A stretch of DNA of 44,905 nucleotides. Origin: an uncultured Gammaproteobacteria bacterium. GTDB lineage: Bacteria; Pseudomonadota; Gammaproteobacteria; Enterobacterales; Psychrobiaceae. The stretch covers positions 1 to 44,905 of the forward strand of contig CAKZQF010000224.1 of NCBI GenBank assembly GCA_937139475.1. Reading direction: 5' to 3'. Position 1 is the stretch's first letter. Each line of letters opens with the position of its first letter. The notes beneath the pieces were generated by a model. The model was given only the letters and a program-made list of their open reading frames with translations. It was not told the origin of the DNA and did no database searches. A program made the translations under genes and the position numbers. Shown here piece by piece: positions 33,294 through 41,366 of this stretch.

Positions 33294-36269
33294 CTAGCTA
33301 ATAGTTAATAATGGCATCGGTTTACCGCAGTAAAACCCTTGAATGCAATCAACCTGTATCTCCAACAGATATTGGTAAACTGACTCCGATTCAACGGCTA
33401 CCGCAATTGATGTTTTCCCTAGCGCCCGACAAATTCCAACAATCGCTTCGACCATCGCCTTATCTACGTCATTAATCACTAACCCGTGGAGATACTCTTC
33501 ACTTATTTTCACTTGATCAAAGGAAAGGTTTTTTAGATGGTTAAATGAAGAGGTGCCACTGCCAAAGTTATCCAAAGTAAATAAGCAACCGTGTTTTCTC
33601 AATTCAATCATGAAGTTGCTTACACCGATTAAATTCGACATGGTGCCAGCTTCAGTTATTTCAAAACAAATATTAGTGCCACATAACTGATGTTTGCTCA
33701 ACTGATATAGCACGTACTCTAAAAACTCAGCGTTTCCTGCAGAGCTGCCTGAAATATTAATTGCACAATAATCCATTTCGACCTGATGGCCAGCATTTGC
33801 TAACCAAGAGAATCCATGGGCAATCACCCACTCATCAATTTCTGTTATTAGCTGATGTTGTTGCGCTATTTGAAATACCTTGTTGGCCTCAACATATTTA
33901 CCATTATTGCGTAAACGTAGCAAAAGCTCATAAGCTTTAACTTCGCTGCGCTCTTTTGCCCGGAAAATGGGCTGCGCGTACACCTCAAACTTACTGTATT
34001 TAATTGCTTCTTTAAGACTGGCTAAAAATTGCAGTTCAGTACGTTGCTCCCTTTGCTCTTCGGTTGAACTCCTGTAAACAAACACTTGATTTCTCCCGCC
34101 TGCTTTTGCGCTATAACATGCCTCATCGGCCGCAGATAGGGCCTGAGTGATACTGTCGGCTTGCAAGTCAAATACTGAAATACCGATACTTGCCCCTATC
34201 TGATAGTTTTTATCTTTCCAAACCAACGTATAATCTTTAATCGCCATTCTAATGACCTCTGCGATGGCTTTCGCTTTATGCAAGGCGCAATTTTCCATCA
34301 ATATTGCGAATTCATCACCGCCTATGCGCGCCAAGACATCACTTTTTCGTACATTTTGACTAAGGATGTCCGCAACATTTCTTAGCAACTCATCCCCAGC
34401 CAAATGACCACAAGAGTCATTAATCAACTTGAACCGATCAAGATCTATGTAGCATAAAATATGAACCTCTTGTTTATACTCATCTTTTCTTTTAATTAAC
34501 CGCCTTAAAGCACGCTCAAACTCTAGGCGATTGGTGAGACCAGTTAACGAGTCATGAGTCGCCTGATAACTTAGTTTTTGTGATAAGCGATGTTTTTCTG
34601 AAATATCCTCTGAGGCAAGAAATAGCTGGTAGCCTTGGTCTAGCATATTAACAACCTGTGCTGTTTGCTTTACCCACAGGCTACGACCATCGAGCTGCAT
34701 TTGTCGAACTTCCCAGTCATAGACTTTATCGGGCGCTTCAAAGCAACAAGTCAATCGCTCACGCATCTGCTCGCGATCATCGGTTGCATAAAGTGTCAGT
34801 AAATTCTTATCAATTAGCTCATCAACCTGATAGCCAAGTTTATTCGCACCAAAGGTATTTACCGACTGAATCACAAAGTGCGTATTGATGGTAAAAAACA
34901 TTGAGGGGGTTTGGTTGTAGAGCATCTGTAATCGTTCTTCACTAACAGCCAGAGCGAGTTGAACTTGTTTTAGCTCTGTCACGTCACGTGCTGAAACAAC
35001 CACACCGGCAACTTGTCCGTTGGCGTCAAAAGAAGGATGGTGACGACCATGAATATATATGTCCTCGCCCTCATTATTTTTATGCACGACTTCAACGGTG
35101 TTAGTTTGTCCCTTTAAGGCCAGCGCAATACCCGGTCGTATTGTATTCTCAAACTGCATTTGACCATGCAGCGCTGCGATGGGCTGATTAATCAATTCGT
35201 GGGCATCTTTACCAAATTTTTTGCAATAAGCCTGGTTTACCGCACGGTAGTGATAATTGTGATCAACAAAACTTAGTAAGTCATCTGTGGCTGATAAGAT
35301 TTCATTGAAATATTTAAGCTGGTATTCACTGATTTGGTTTTCCAGTTCCATTTCAATCCGGGCACAAAAGCCATCTAGCATTTCAACAACGCTATCAGTA
35401 CAGGTGAGCTTTCGATACGCAAGCCCCCCGATAAAGCCGATATTGTTGCCCGCTTGATCATTAAGCTTAATTACCACCCCCGCTTTAAATTCTTGTGACA
35501 ACAAAGGGATTAACTGCGGTAATTTCTCAGCAGCATCTTGAGTGGAGCTAATAACTCTAACGTTATTAGCGAGCTCAAGCGTATCGCAAGATTTCTGTTT
35601 GATGATATTGACACCGCTTAGTGCGTTGATTCGCATTGACCGCGCATTAGGTGCATTGAGCTGAGCAATGAAGGCAACATCAACGCCTATGTGATTAGTC
35701 ATTATCTCAGTCAAACGTTGATAAAAATCTTTCCCGCTAGGTAGGCGTAGCCCTTGATTCAAACGCTCTATTTTGGCCACACTCTTACTAGATAAAAGTT
35801 CCCGCACAGAGCGTTTTGAAGCGATTTTAAGTACCGATAAGACGGTCTCGGCATTGTCAATCCGGCAACGATTAAAAAGCACAATATAACCGACAGCCTT
35901 CTTATTGCAATCTTGCAGAGGAAAGCCCATATAATGCTTAAAATCTTGATCCGTTAAAAAACTCAGGCTGGGGTATTCTTCTGCCAAATTGCCATACGTG
36001 CTAAATGGCTTCCCGTTAAGCATCTTCTTGCAGGGGGCACCATCAATGGAATAGATAAAAGGCGGGGAAAACTGATCATCACAATAAATAGAAATAGCAT
36101 GCAAGGTGTCGGCGCACGTCACACTCGCTTGCGAGATAATAACGCAGTCAACAGAAAATAACTGCGCCAAGCACTTACTCATTTCCTCAAAGAAACCTTC
36201 AATAGGAATTTTTAAGAATTGCTCGGAGATAGTCTTATAGTCAGAACTTTGCAAATTAGTGTTTTCCAT
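33294..36269 (-). CDS. Soluble GAF-GAF-PAS-PAS-GGDEF-EAL protein with degraded EAL site
   Basis: This 991-aa cytoplasmic c-di-GMP protein has no TM. Two GAF-like domains lie at about 15-165 and 172-315, PAS at about 318-435 and a second PAS at about 445-560. The GGDEF domain at about 570-730 has RIGGDEF near 650, with an RKSD I-site five residues before GGDEF. The EAL domain at about 740-990 keeps Glu in YELLLR, Asn in AINISG, EITE, the Lys in QVKIS and Gln in IQGFYCGKP. However, DDFG reads DNFG, and KID reads KIS, so the second metal-binding Asp and the Asp after Lys are lost. It probably acts as a cyclase with a non-hydrolytic, perhaps binding, EAL domain. It sits upstream of the DUF885 gene on the same strand. 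Confidence 0.9.
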   Translation of the reverse strand: MENTNLQSSDYKTISEQFLKIPIEGFFEEMSKCLAQLFSVDCVIISQASVTCADTLHAISIYCDDQFSPPFIYSIDGAPCKKMLNGKPFSTYGNLAEEYPSLSFLTDQDFKHYMGFPLQDCNKKAVGYIVLFNRCRIDNAETVLSVLKIASKRSVRELLSSKSVAKIERLNQGLRLPSGKDFYQRLTEIMTNHIGVDVAFIAQLNAPNARSMRINALSGVNIIKQKSCDTLELANNVRVISSTQDAAEKLPQLIPLLSQEFKAGVVIKLNDQAGNNIGFIGGLAYRKLTCTDSVVEMLDGFCARIEMELENQISEYQLKYFNEILSATDDLLSFVDHNYHYRAVNQAYCKKFGKDAHELINQPIAALHGQMQFENTIRPGIALALKGQTNTVEVVHKNNEGEDIYIHGRHHPSFDANGQVAGVVVSARDVTELKQVQLALAVSEERLQMLYNQTPSMFFTINTHFVIQSVNTFGANKLGYQVDELIDKNLLTLYATDDREQMRERLTCCFEAPDKVYDWEVRQMQLDGRSLWVKQTAQVVNMLDQGYQLFLASEDISEKHRLSQKLSYQATHDSLTGLTNRLEFERALRRLIKRKDEYKQEVHILCYIDLDRFKLINDSCGHLAGDELLRNVADILSQNVRKSDVLARIGGDEFAILMENCALHKAKAIAEVIRMAIKDYTLVWKDKNYQIGASIGISVFDLQADSITQALSAADEACYSAKAGGRNQVFVYRSSTEEQREQRTELQFLASLKEAIKYSKFEVYAQPIFRAKERSEVKAYELLLRLRNNGKYVEANKVFQIAQQHQLITEIDEWVIAHGFSWLANAGHQVEMDYCAINISGSSAGNAEFLEYVLYQLSKHQLCGTNICFEITEAGTMSNLIGVSNFMIELRKHGCLFTLDNFGSGTSSFNHLKNLSFDQVKISEEYLHGLVINDVDKAMVEAIVGICRALGKTSIAVAVESESVYQYLLEIQVDCIQGFYCGKPMPLLTIS

Positions 36270-36415
36270 AATTAATACATGAACATCAACTCAAATTATT
36301 GGAATTCCCTAAATATAGTGCATAATCTTGTAACCTGCTTTTTAACCGCACATAAATTGAGCAATGTAAAAGCACCATTCGCCTTGCTGCTCATTAACCG
36401 GAAAAGAAACCAACA

Positions 36416-37498
36416 ATGACACAACCAACAAGCAACATCACGTCAGCCTACGCTGTCATAAACGATGGTTTAGAAAACGTTTCTTCACAAAAAGCACTCT
36501 TTGAAGCACAGCTAGCCAAGCTTTCAACACTCGGCATTACACCAACAGTGCTATGTATTGACCCTTTGTCAACGCCTTGGCAAAGCGAGCAAGCACCTGG
36601 ACACTTTCGCAGTGGCTGCGCACCAATCATGGCACTGGAGCATGCCACGCAATTAATTGCCCAAGGACATCCGGCAGTGATTATTGAAGGAGAGGAACCA
36701 TTAGCAAGCGGCTACACGCGTGAGCAGCGTCATCAACTGATGATGGTCTACTCGGATCAACCGTCAATCGCCGAACTTTATACTCGATTGGCTACCCAGT
36801 ATATGGCACAACACCGGTGCGATGAGTCAGAATTTATCAACTTAGTTGATTTGGTATTTCAAAATCATCTGTCTGTTTACCAGCAACAGTCCGAGCAAAA
36901 TAAAACTCACTTTTCACTACCATCAAGCAAATGGTTTACTCCGGTGACCTCGCTTTTTCGAGGAGTAGACTGTGCTAATCCACTCATCGATTTTTCAGGA
37001 AAAATACTACTGTGTAATGATGAGGTTACCCAACAATTGAATGCCCCAAGCAGGATACAGGTAGCAGGGGTTTCATTAGGCATTATCGATACTGATGATG
37101 AGCCGCAAGCGATTGAAAAAATTGTTAAATATGACCACTTAAATACGGCATTTACACAAGCTTGTCAGCAAACGGGCATAGACTTTGTCGAACAATTTAA
37201 GCAAGGGAATGCGCTGTTAGAAACCTATACTTGCTACCCGGTGGTGCCAATGGCTTTTCTCACGCGCAATGGTTTTATTGACAGCTTAGCGCAGCTGCCC
37301 GAGTTTTTAAGCAAACATCAAATAACGGTAACGGGTGGAATGAACCTTGCTCGAGCGCCATGGAATAACCCTTCACTCAACGCACTCATCACCATGTTTG
37401 ATCAATTGAACACTGGAGAAAAGCGCTATGGTTTGGTCCATGGCAATGGCGGCTTAGGCTACCGCCAAGGCGTTGCTATTCTTAAATCACTGCAATAA
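36416..37498 (+). CDS. Thiolase-fold protein, likely degenerate acetyl-CoA acetyltransferase-like
   Basis: This 360-aa protein has thiolase/SCP-x-like layout. Cys in FRSGCAPIMALEHATQLIAQG at about 68 matches the nucleophile loop and is followed by VIIEGEE. The middle has YSDQPSIAELYTRLATQYM and NPLIDFSGKILLCND, and the C-terminal VTGGMNLARAPWNNPSLNA with LVHGNGGLGYRQG resembles the substrate loops. The usual C-terminal catalytic His (GHP-type motif) and second Cys are not visible, so thiolase activity is doubtful. Its 3' end overlaps the convergent small gene by 12 bp. The function is unassigned. Confidence 0.62.
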   Translation: MTQPTSNITSAYAVINDGLENVSSQKALFEAQLAKLSTLGITPTVLCIDPLSTPWQSEQAPGHFRSGCAPIMALEHATQLIAQGHPAVIIEGEEPLASGYTREQRHQLMMVYSDQPSIAELYTRLATQYMAQHRCDESEFINLVDLVFQNHLSVYQQQSEQNKTHFSLPSSKWFTPVTSLFRGVDCANPLIDFSGKILLCNDEVTQQLNAPSRIQVAGVSLGIIDTDDEPQAIEKIVKYDHLNTAFTQACQQTGIDFVEQFKQGNALLETYTCYPVVPMAFLTRNGFIDSLAQLPEFLSKHQITVTGGMNLARAPWNNPSLNALITMFDQLNTGEKRYGLVHGNGGLGYRQGVAILKSLQ

Positions 37499-37747
37499 TT
37501 CGTGATTTTCTGGTAGCTGTGAAATTATCCATAAAACAAGGCGGTGCTTTAATGCCGGGCCGTCTTCTTTATCTTCCGGCAGTGGACTAATTAGCTTGTC
37601 GTTAACCAATAGACGATAGATAGCTTCTACTTTATCTTTATTCGACTCAGCCTTTTCAAGGCCACCGTAACCACGCTTTGTGGCATAAGCTTTCCCTAAT
37701 TGCATCGCCAGCTTTAATAGCTTTTCTTCATTCTTGTGTTTTTTCAT
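37487..37747 (-). CDS. Small DUF5062-like protein
   Basis: This is an 86-aa, highly charged helical protein starting MKKHKNEEKLLKLAMQLGK. It resembles the short DUF5062 proteins of marine gammaproteobacteria; the family match is from memory of the pattern, so moderately sure. It has no signal or TM. The stop overlaps the last 12 bp of the convergent thiolase-like gene. It lies 46 bp downstream of ilvY on the same strand and could be read through from it. Function unknown. Confidence 0.68.
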   Translation of the reverse strand: MKKHKNEEKLLKLAMQLGKAYATKRGYGGLEKAESNKDKVEAIYRLLVNDKLISPLPEDKEDGPALKHRLVLWIISQLPENHELLQ

Positions 37748-37793
37748 TTTGCGCCCTTATGGCAAAGTTTCTTATTAAACTACCGTAAATATA

Positions 37794-38684
37794 CTAATTA
37801 TCAATCCCTTCTTTAGCGACATCCCAAAGTGAGCTGATCAGTGGGGTTTTTAGCTTCTTTTTCAAACAACAAATAACCACTTCAAATGGTTTTAGAGCGG
37901 GGCTCACTTCCATGATTTGAATGGAGTCTTTTAATGGGCTGTTATCCAGTACAATCTTAGGCACTAACCCGACCCCAAATCCCAAACTCACCATGCTAAC
38001 AATGGCTTCATTACCTGCCACCTCGGAATAAATTTTAGGCCTAACATTTTTTCGCTTAAACCATTGATCCAGACGTTTTCTAGCAAGGCCTGATTCAGGC
38101 ACGATGAGCGGTAGCTCGCTCCAACGATACTGCCCACTATCTACCAAGGCCTGCACCTCACAGCGCTCTACAGGGGCAATAAAAACTAACGGTGAGACAC
38201 CTATCGTTTGAAACGCCATGTTAGGTGGCAACTGATCGGGCTTTGCCGCAATTGCCAACTCTTCCTGCTCATTGTGAACTCGCGGGAGTGACTGCACCAC
38301 ATCACCGGTGCGCAGTTTTATTTCTACTTTTGGAAATTGCTGACGATAACGAGCCAATATCTCATGCAAAAAGCTATGACTGGCCGTTACCGAACAATAG
38401 ATACTGAGTTCGCCACAAAGTTCGTTGCTGGTATTCTCCAGCGAGCCTTTAAACACATCCCATTGCGCTAAGGATGACTTGGCATAGGCGACAAATAAAT
38501 CACCTTCACGTGTTAAAGATACGGTACGGTTATCACGGTCAAACAACACCACATCTAATTGCTGTTCAAGCGCTTGAATATTTCGACTCAGCGTCGACGG
38601 ACTCACGTGACACTGCTCACTCGCTTGAGCAAAGTGAAGCGAGTCAGCAAGTGCTAAAAACATTTTTAATTGTTTGTTATCCAT
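37794..38684 (-). CDS. ilvY: LysR-type activator IlvY
   Basis: This 296-aa LysR regulator is divergent from ilvC, the standard ilvY position. The N-terminal HTH at about 1-60 reads MDNKQLKMFLALADSLHFA, then CHVSPSTLSRNIQALEQQL. The C-terminal effector fold at about 90-290 should sense acetolactate/acetohydroxybutyrate, by family knowledge. It activates ilvC and represses itself through the shared operator region at 38698-38714. Confidence 0.93.
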   Translation of the reverse strand: MDNKQLKMFLALADSLHFAQASEQCHVSPSTLSRNIQALEQQLDVVLFDRDNRTVSLTREGDLFVAYAKSSLAQWDVFKGSLENTSNELCGELSIYCSVTASHSFLHEILARYRQQFPKVEIKLRTGDVVQSLPRVHNEQEELAIAAKPDQLPPNMAFQTIGVSPLVFIAPVERCEVQALVDSGQYRWSELPLIVPESGLARKRLDQWFKRKNVRPKIYSEVAGNEAIVSMVSLGFGVGLVPKIVLDNSPLKDSIQIMEVSPALKPFEVVICCLKKKLKTPLISSLWDVAKEGIDN

Positions 38685-38697
38685 TCAACCAACCATT

Positions 38698-38714
38698 ATT
38701 GCAAATAATGCAAT
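38698..38714. promoter_or_regulatory. IlvY operator candidate between ilvY and ilvC
   Basis: ATTGCAAATAATGCAAT carries ATTGCA and TGCAAT half-sites around AATAA and contains the T-N11-A LysR pattern. It is 14 bp upstream of the ilvY ATG and about 100 bp from ilvC. TTGCA-type half-sites are known for IlvY. Confidence 0.75.
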
Positions 38715-38816
38715 ACAGTAACCCATTTATATCATTTTACGCAAGACGAGCTTTGCGATAGAGTAGCTTCATTGCCGCGATGTCGGCCAACAAATTAGAT
38801 TTAGCAGGAAATAATA

Positions 38817-40292
38817 ATGTCTCAGAATTACTTCAATACCTTATCATTACGTGATCAATTAGCACAGTTAGCTAAATGTGACTTCATGGACATCTCAGAG
38901 TTTAGCGACGGCGTTAAAGCGCTTGTTGGTAAGAAAATGGTTATCGTTGGTTGTGGTGCGCAAGGCCTGAACCAAGGTTTGAACTTACGTGACAGTGGTT
39001 TAGATATTTCTTACACATTACGTGCTGAAGCAATTGAGCAAAAACGTCAATCGTGGAAAAACGCGACTGAAAACGGCTTCACTGTCGGCACATATGAAGA
39101 ATTAATTCCAACAGCTGATGTTGTATTAAACTTAACACCTGATAAGCAACACACTGCGGTTGTTGAAGCTGTTATGCCGATGATGAAGCAAGGCGCTTGT
39201 CTAACATACTCTCACGGTTTCAACGTGGTTGAGGAAGGCATGAAAATTCGTGAAGATTTAACGGTTATCATGGTTGCGCCTAAGTGTCCTGGTTCTGAAG
39301 TACGTGAAGAATACAAACGTGGCTTTGGTGTACCAACACTAATCGCTGTACATGAAGACAACGATCCTAAGGGTGAAGGTCTAGCACTAGCAAAAGCATA
39401 TGCTGCTGGTACTGGTGGTCATCGCGCTGGTGTATTAATGTCTTCTTTCATCGCCGAAGTAAAATCAGACCTTATGGGTGAGCAAACAATCCTATGTGGT
39501 ATGTTGCAAACTGGTTCAATCTTATGTTTTGAAAAAATGGTTGAGAAAGGTATCGATGCGGGCTACGCCTCTAAACTTCTACAATACGGTTGGGAAACAA
39601 TCACCGAAGCTCTTAAATATGGTGGTGTTACTAACATGTTGGATCGTCTATCTAACCCAGCTAAAGTTAAAGCGTTTGAGCTTTCAGAAGAACTTAAGCA
39701 AATCATGCGTCCATTATACAACAAGCACATGGATGACATCATGAGCGGCGCTTTCTCATCAGGCATGATGGAAGATTGGGCAAACGACGACAAAAACCTA
39801 CTAGGTTGGCGTGCAGAAACTGCTGAAACAGCTTTTGAAAAGCAACCAGCAGGTGACGTAGAAATCAGTGAGCAAGAGTTCTTCGACAACGGTATCTTAA
39901 TGGTCGCTATGGTTCGCGCTGGTGTTGAACTAGCCTTTGAAACTATGGTTGCTGCGGGCATCAAAGACGAGTCAGCTTACTACGAGTCATTGCACGAAAC
40001 GCCATTAATCGCTAACACTATCGCTCGTAAGAAGCTTTACGAAATGAATGCTACGATTTCTGACACTGCTGAATACGGTTGTTACCTATATAACCACGCT
40101 TGTGTACCTATGCTACGTGATTTCATGACACGCATTGACACTGACGTGATTGGTAAAGGCTTAGAGTTAAGCGATAACGGTGTTGATAACGCACAATTAA
40201 TCGCGATTAACGATGCATTACGCTCTCATCCAGTAGAAGCGATTGGCAACACGCTACGTGGTCACATGTCAGCAATGAAGAAAATCGTTTAG
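38817..40292 (+). CDS. ilvC: Ketol-acid reductoisomerase (class II)
   Basis: This enzyme converts acetolactate to dihydroxyisovalerate (and the isoleucine analogue) with NADPH and Mg2+, in branched-chain amino-acid synthesis. The 491-aa length marks the long class II form. The Rossmann loop IVGCGAQGLNQGLNLRDSG is at about 40-58. Mg ligands lie in KSDLMGEQTILCGMLQ (about 215-230), and the duplicated C-terminal knotted domain follows, with ESLHETPLIANTIARKKLYE and EYGCYLYNHA. ilvY is divergent upstream, and a 15-bp-stem terminator follows. Confidence 0.98.
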   Translation: MSQNYFNTLSLRDQLAQLAKCDFMDISEFSDGVKALVGKKMVIVGCGAQGLNQGLNLRDSGLDISYTLRAEAIEQKRQSWKNATENGFTVGTYEELIPTADVVLNLTPDKQHTAVVEAVMPMMKQGACLTYSHGFNVVEEGMKIREDLTVIMVAPKCPGSEVREEYKRGFGVPTLIAVHEDNDPKGEGLALAKAYAAGTGGHRAGVLMSSFIAEVKSDLMGEQTILCGMLQTGSILCFEKMVEKGIDAGYASKLLQYGWETITEALKYGGVTNMLDRLSNPAKVKAFELSEELKQIMRPLYNKHMDDIMSGAFSSGMMEDWANDDKNLLGWRAETAETAFEKQPAGDVEISEQEFFDNGILMVAMVRAGVELAFETMVAAGIKDESAYYESLHETPLIANTIARKKLYEMNATISDTAEYGCYLYNHACVPMLRDFMTRIDTDVIGKGLELSDNGVDNAQLIAINDALRSHPVEAIGNTLRGHMSAMKKIV

Positions 40293-40309
40293 TTTTTAAC
40301 TAATCAAAT

Positions 40310-40346
40310 AAAAGGGGGCTTAACGTGGTTAAGCCCCCTTTTTTAT
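40310..40346 (+). terminator. Terminator after ilvC
   Basis: AAAAGGGGGCTTAAC (40310-40324) and GTTAAGCCCCCTTTT (40328-40342) form a perfect 15-bp stem with GTG loop, followed by more T residues. It is placed 17 bp after the ilvC stop. Confidence 0.95.
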
Positions 40347-40360
40347 TTAAAAATACTGCT

Positions 40361-40674
40361 TATACCAATCAGATAAAGTAATTTCCCACTCAGCGGGAAT
40401 TTAAATGGCTTTAGACAAGGCAGATGAATGATGGATTAGTTATTCTATTTCAAGTTCATCTAACGCAGTATAAAGTCATTTCAAACCCGCCCTACGGGAG
40501 GAACTCAGGACAATCATTTTGTTGTTGCGATAATTTGAAAGGTTCCTACATGGATGTAGGACATAAGGGCAACGCAGGAGCAGTTGCCGGGAATAACCAT
40601 TCCTAAATCATCGCGCCTCAAACTGAATGCCCTGAGTTACTCTGAGTGAGAATAAACTTAGTCAGATTGGTATT
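40361..40674. mobile_element. MITE-like non-autonomous element between ilvC and acyltransferase gene
   Basis: This stretch of about 313 bp has imperfect 18-bp terminal inverted repeats, ATACCAATCAGATAAAGT (40362-40379) and, reading inward on the other strand, ATACCAATCTGACTAAGT (40656-40673). These are 15/18 identical. Nested inner pairs support a long hairpin: CACTCAG (40387-40393) with CTGAGTG (40642-40648), and ACTCAGG (40503-40509) with CCTGAGT (40631-40637). A hairpin TCCTACA-TGGA-TGTAGGA lies at 40544-40561. No transposase is encoded. The right end reaches into the TAA stop of the acyltransferase gene. A target-site duplication is not clear. It may alternatively be a repeated structured intergenic unit. 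Confidence 0.65.
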
Positions 40675-41233
40675 ATTTGGCCACAGGGCGATGAAATGGA
40701 ATGGACTTAGGATGGCAACCGTCAATCTTTCTAAAGTAATCTAAAATAATCGGAAAATCCTGGTCAACATTATCAGCTGGAGTGAACGGTTCTCGAATAC
40801 GTATTTCACGACTTTTAAAATCAAAGCCTATCATTACAATATCAATCTTAGCTTTACAGGCAATGTGGTAAAAACCACTGCGCCAGCGATTTATTGTGCG
40901 TCTTGTGCCTTCCGGAGCTAAGCCAATGATAAACTGCTCATGAGCGTCATACATCGCGACGACTTGATCCACTAAGTTATTGTCTTTATCGCGGATAACA
41001 GCCATGCCGCCGATTGCACGAAAAAACCAACCAAATGGAAAACGAAATAGTTGATGTTTGGCAAGAAAGCGAACCTTTACCCCCAACGAGGTACGCACTA
41101 AGATCCCTAGCATAAAGTCCCAATTACTGGTATGTGGACCAATAATAATTATATATTTATTCGCATCAGGAAGTTGGCCAACAATCTTCCAGCCTAGTTT
41201 ATTTAGCAGTTTTGCGCTAAGGTGTTGAATCAT
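40673..41233 (-). CDS. PlsC-type lysophospholipid acyltransferase family protein
   Basis: This is a short 186-aa acyltransferase of the 1-acyl-glycerol-3-phosphate acyltransferase fold. Catalytic HxxxxD is GPHTSNWDFM at about 32-41 (His 34, Asp 39). The substrate motif LAPEGTRR is at about 104-111, matching FPEGTR. The length is shorter than PlsC (about 245 aa) but common for soluble or peripheral homologs. The acyl acceptor is unknown. The stop codon coincides with the end of the MITE-like element. Confidence 0.9.
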   Translation of the reverse strand: MIQHLSAKLLNKLGWKIVGQLPDANKYIIIIGPHTSNWDFMLGILVRTSLGVKVRFLAKHQLFRFPFGWFFRAIGGMAVIRDKDNNLVDQVVAMYDAHEQFIIGLAPEGTRRTINRWRSGFYHIACKAKIDIVMIGFDFKSREIRIREPFTPADNVDQDFPIILDYFRKIDGCHPKSIPFHRPVAK

Positions 41234-41366
41234 AGGAAATGTGCTCGATGTTTTAGCATGTAATAAAAAAGAACTATATAACAGTATAAGTGATAACTTT
41301 CATTATATTGTAAAATATTGATAGATAACAATTACTCGCGCTTAATCATAAGGTAGGCTTTAACCA

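Noticed and set aside
40424..40606. 60-codon plus-strand open frame in the ilvC downstream region
   Set aside because: It sits inside the MITE-like element and spans its inner hairpins; no ribosome site or recognisable protein motif.
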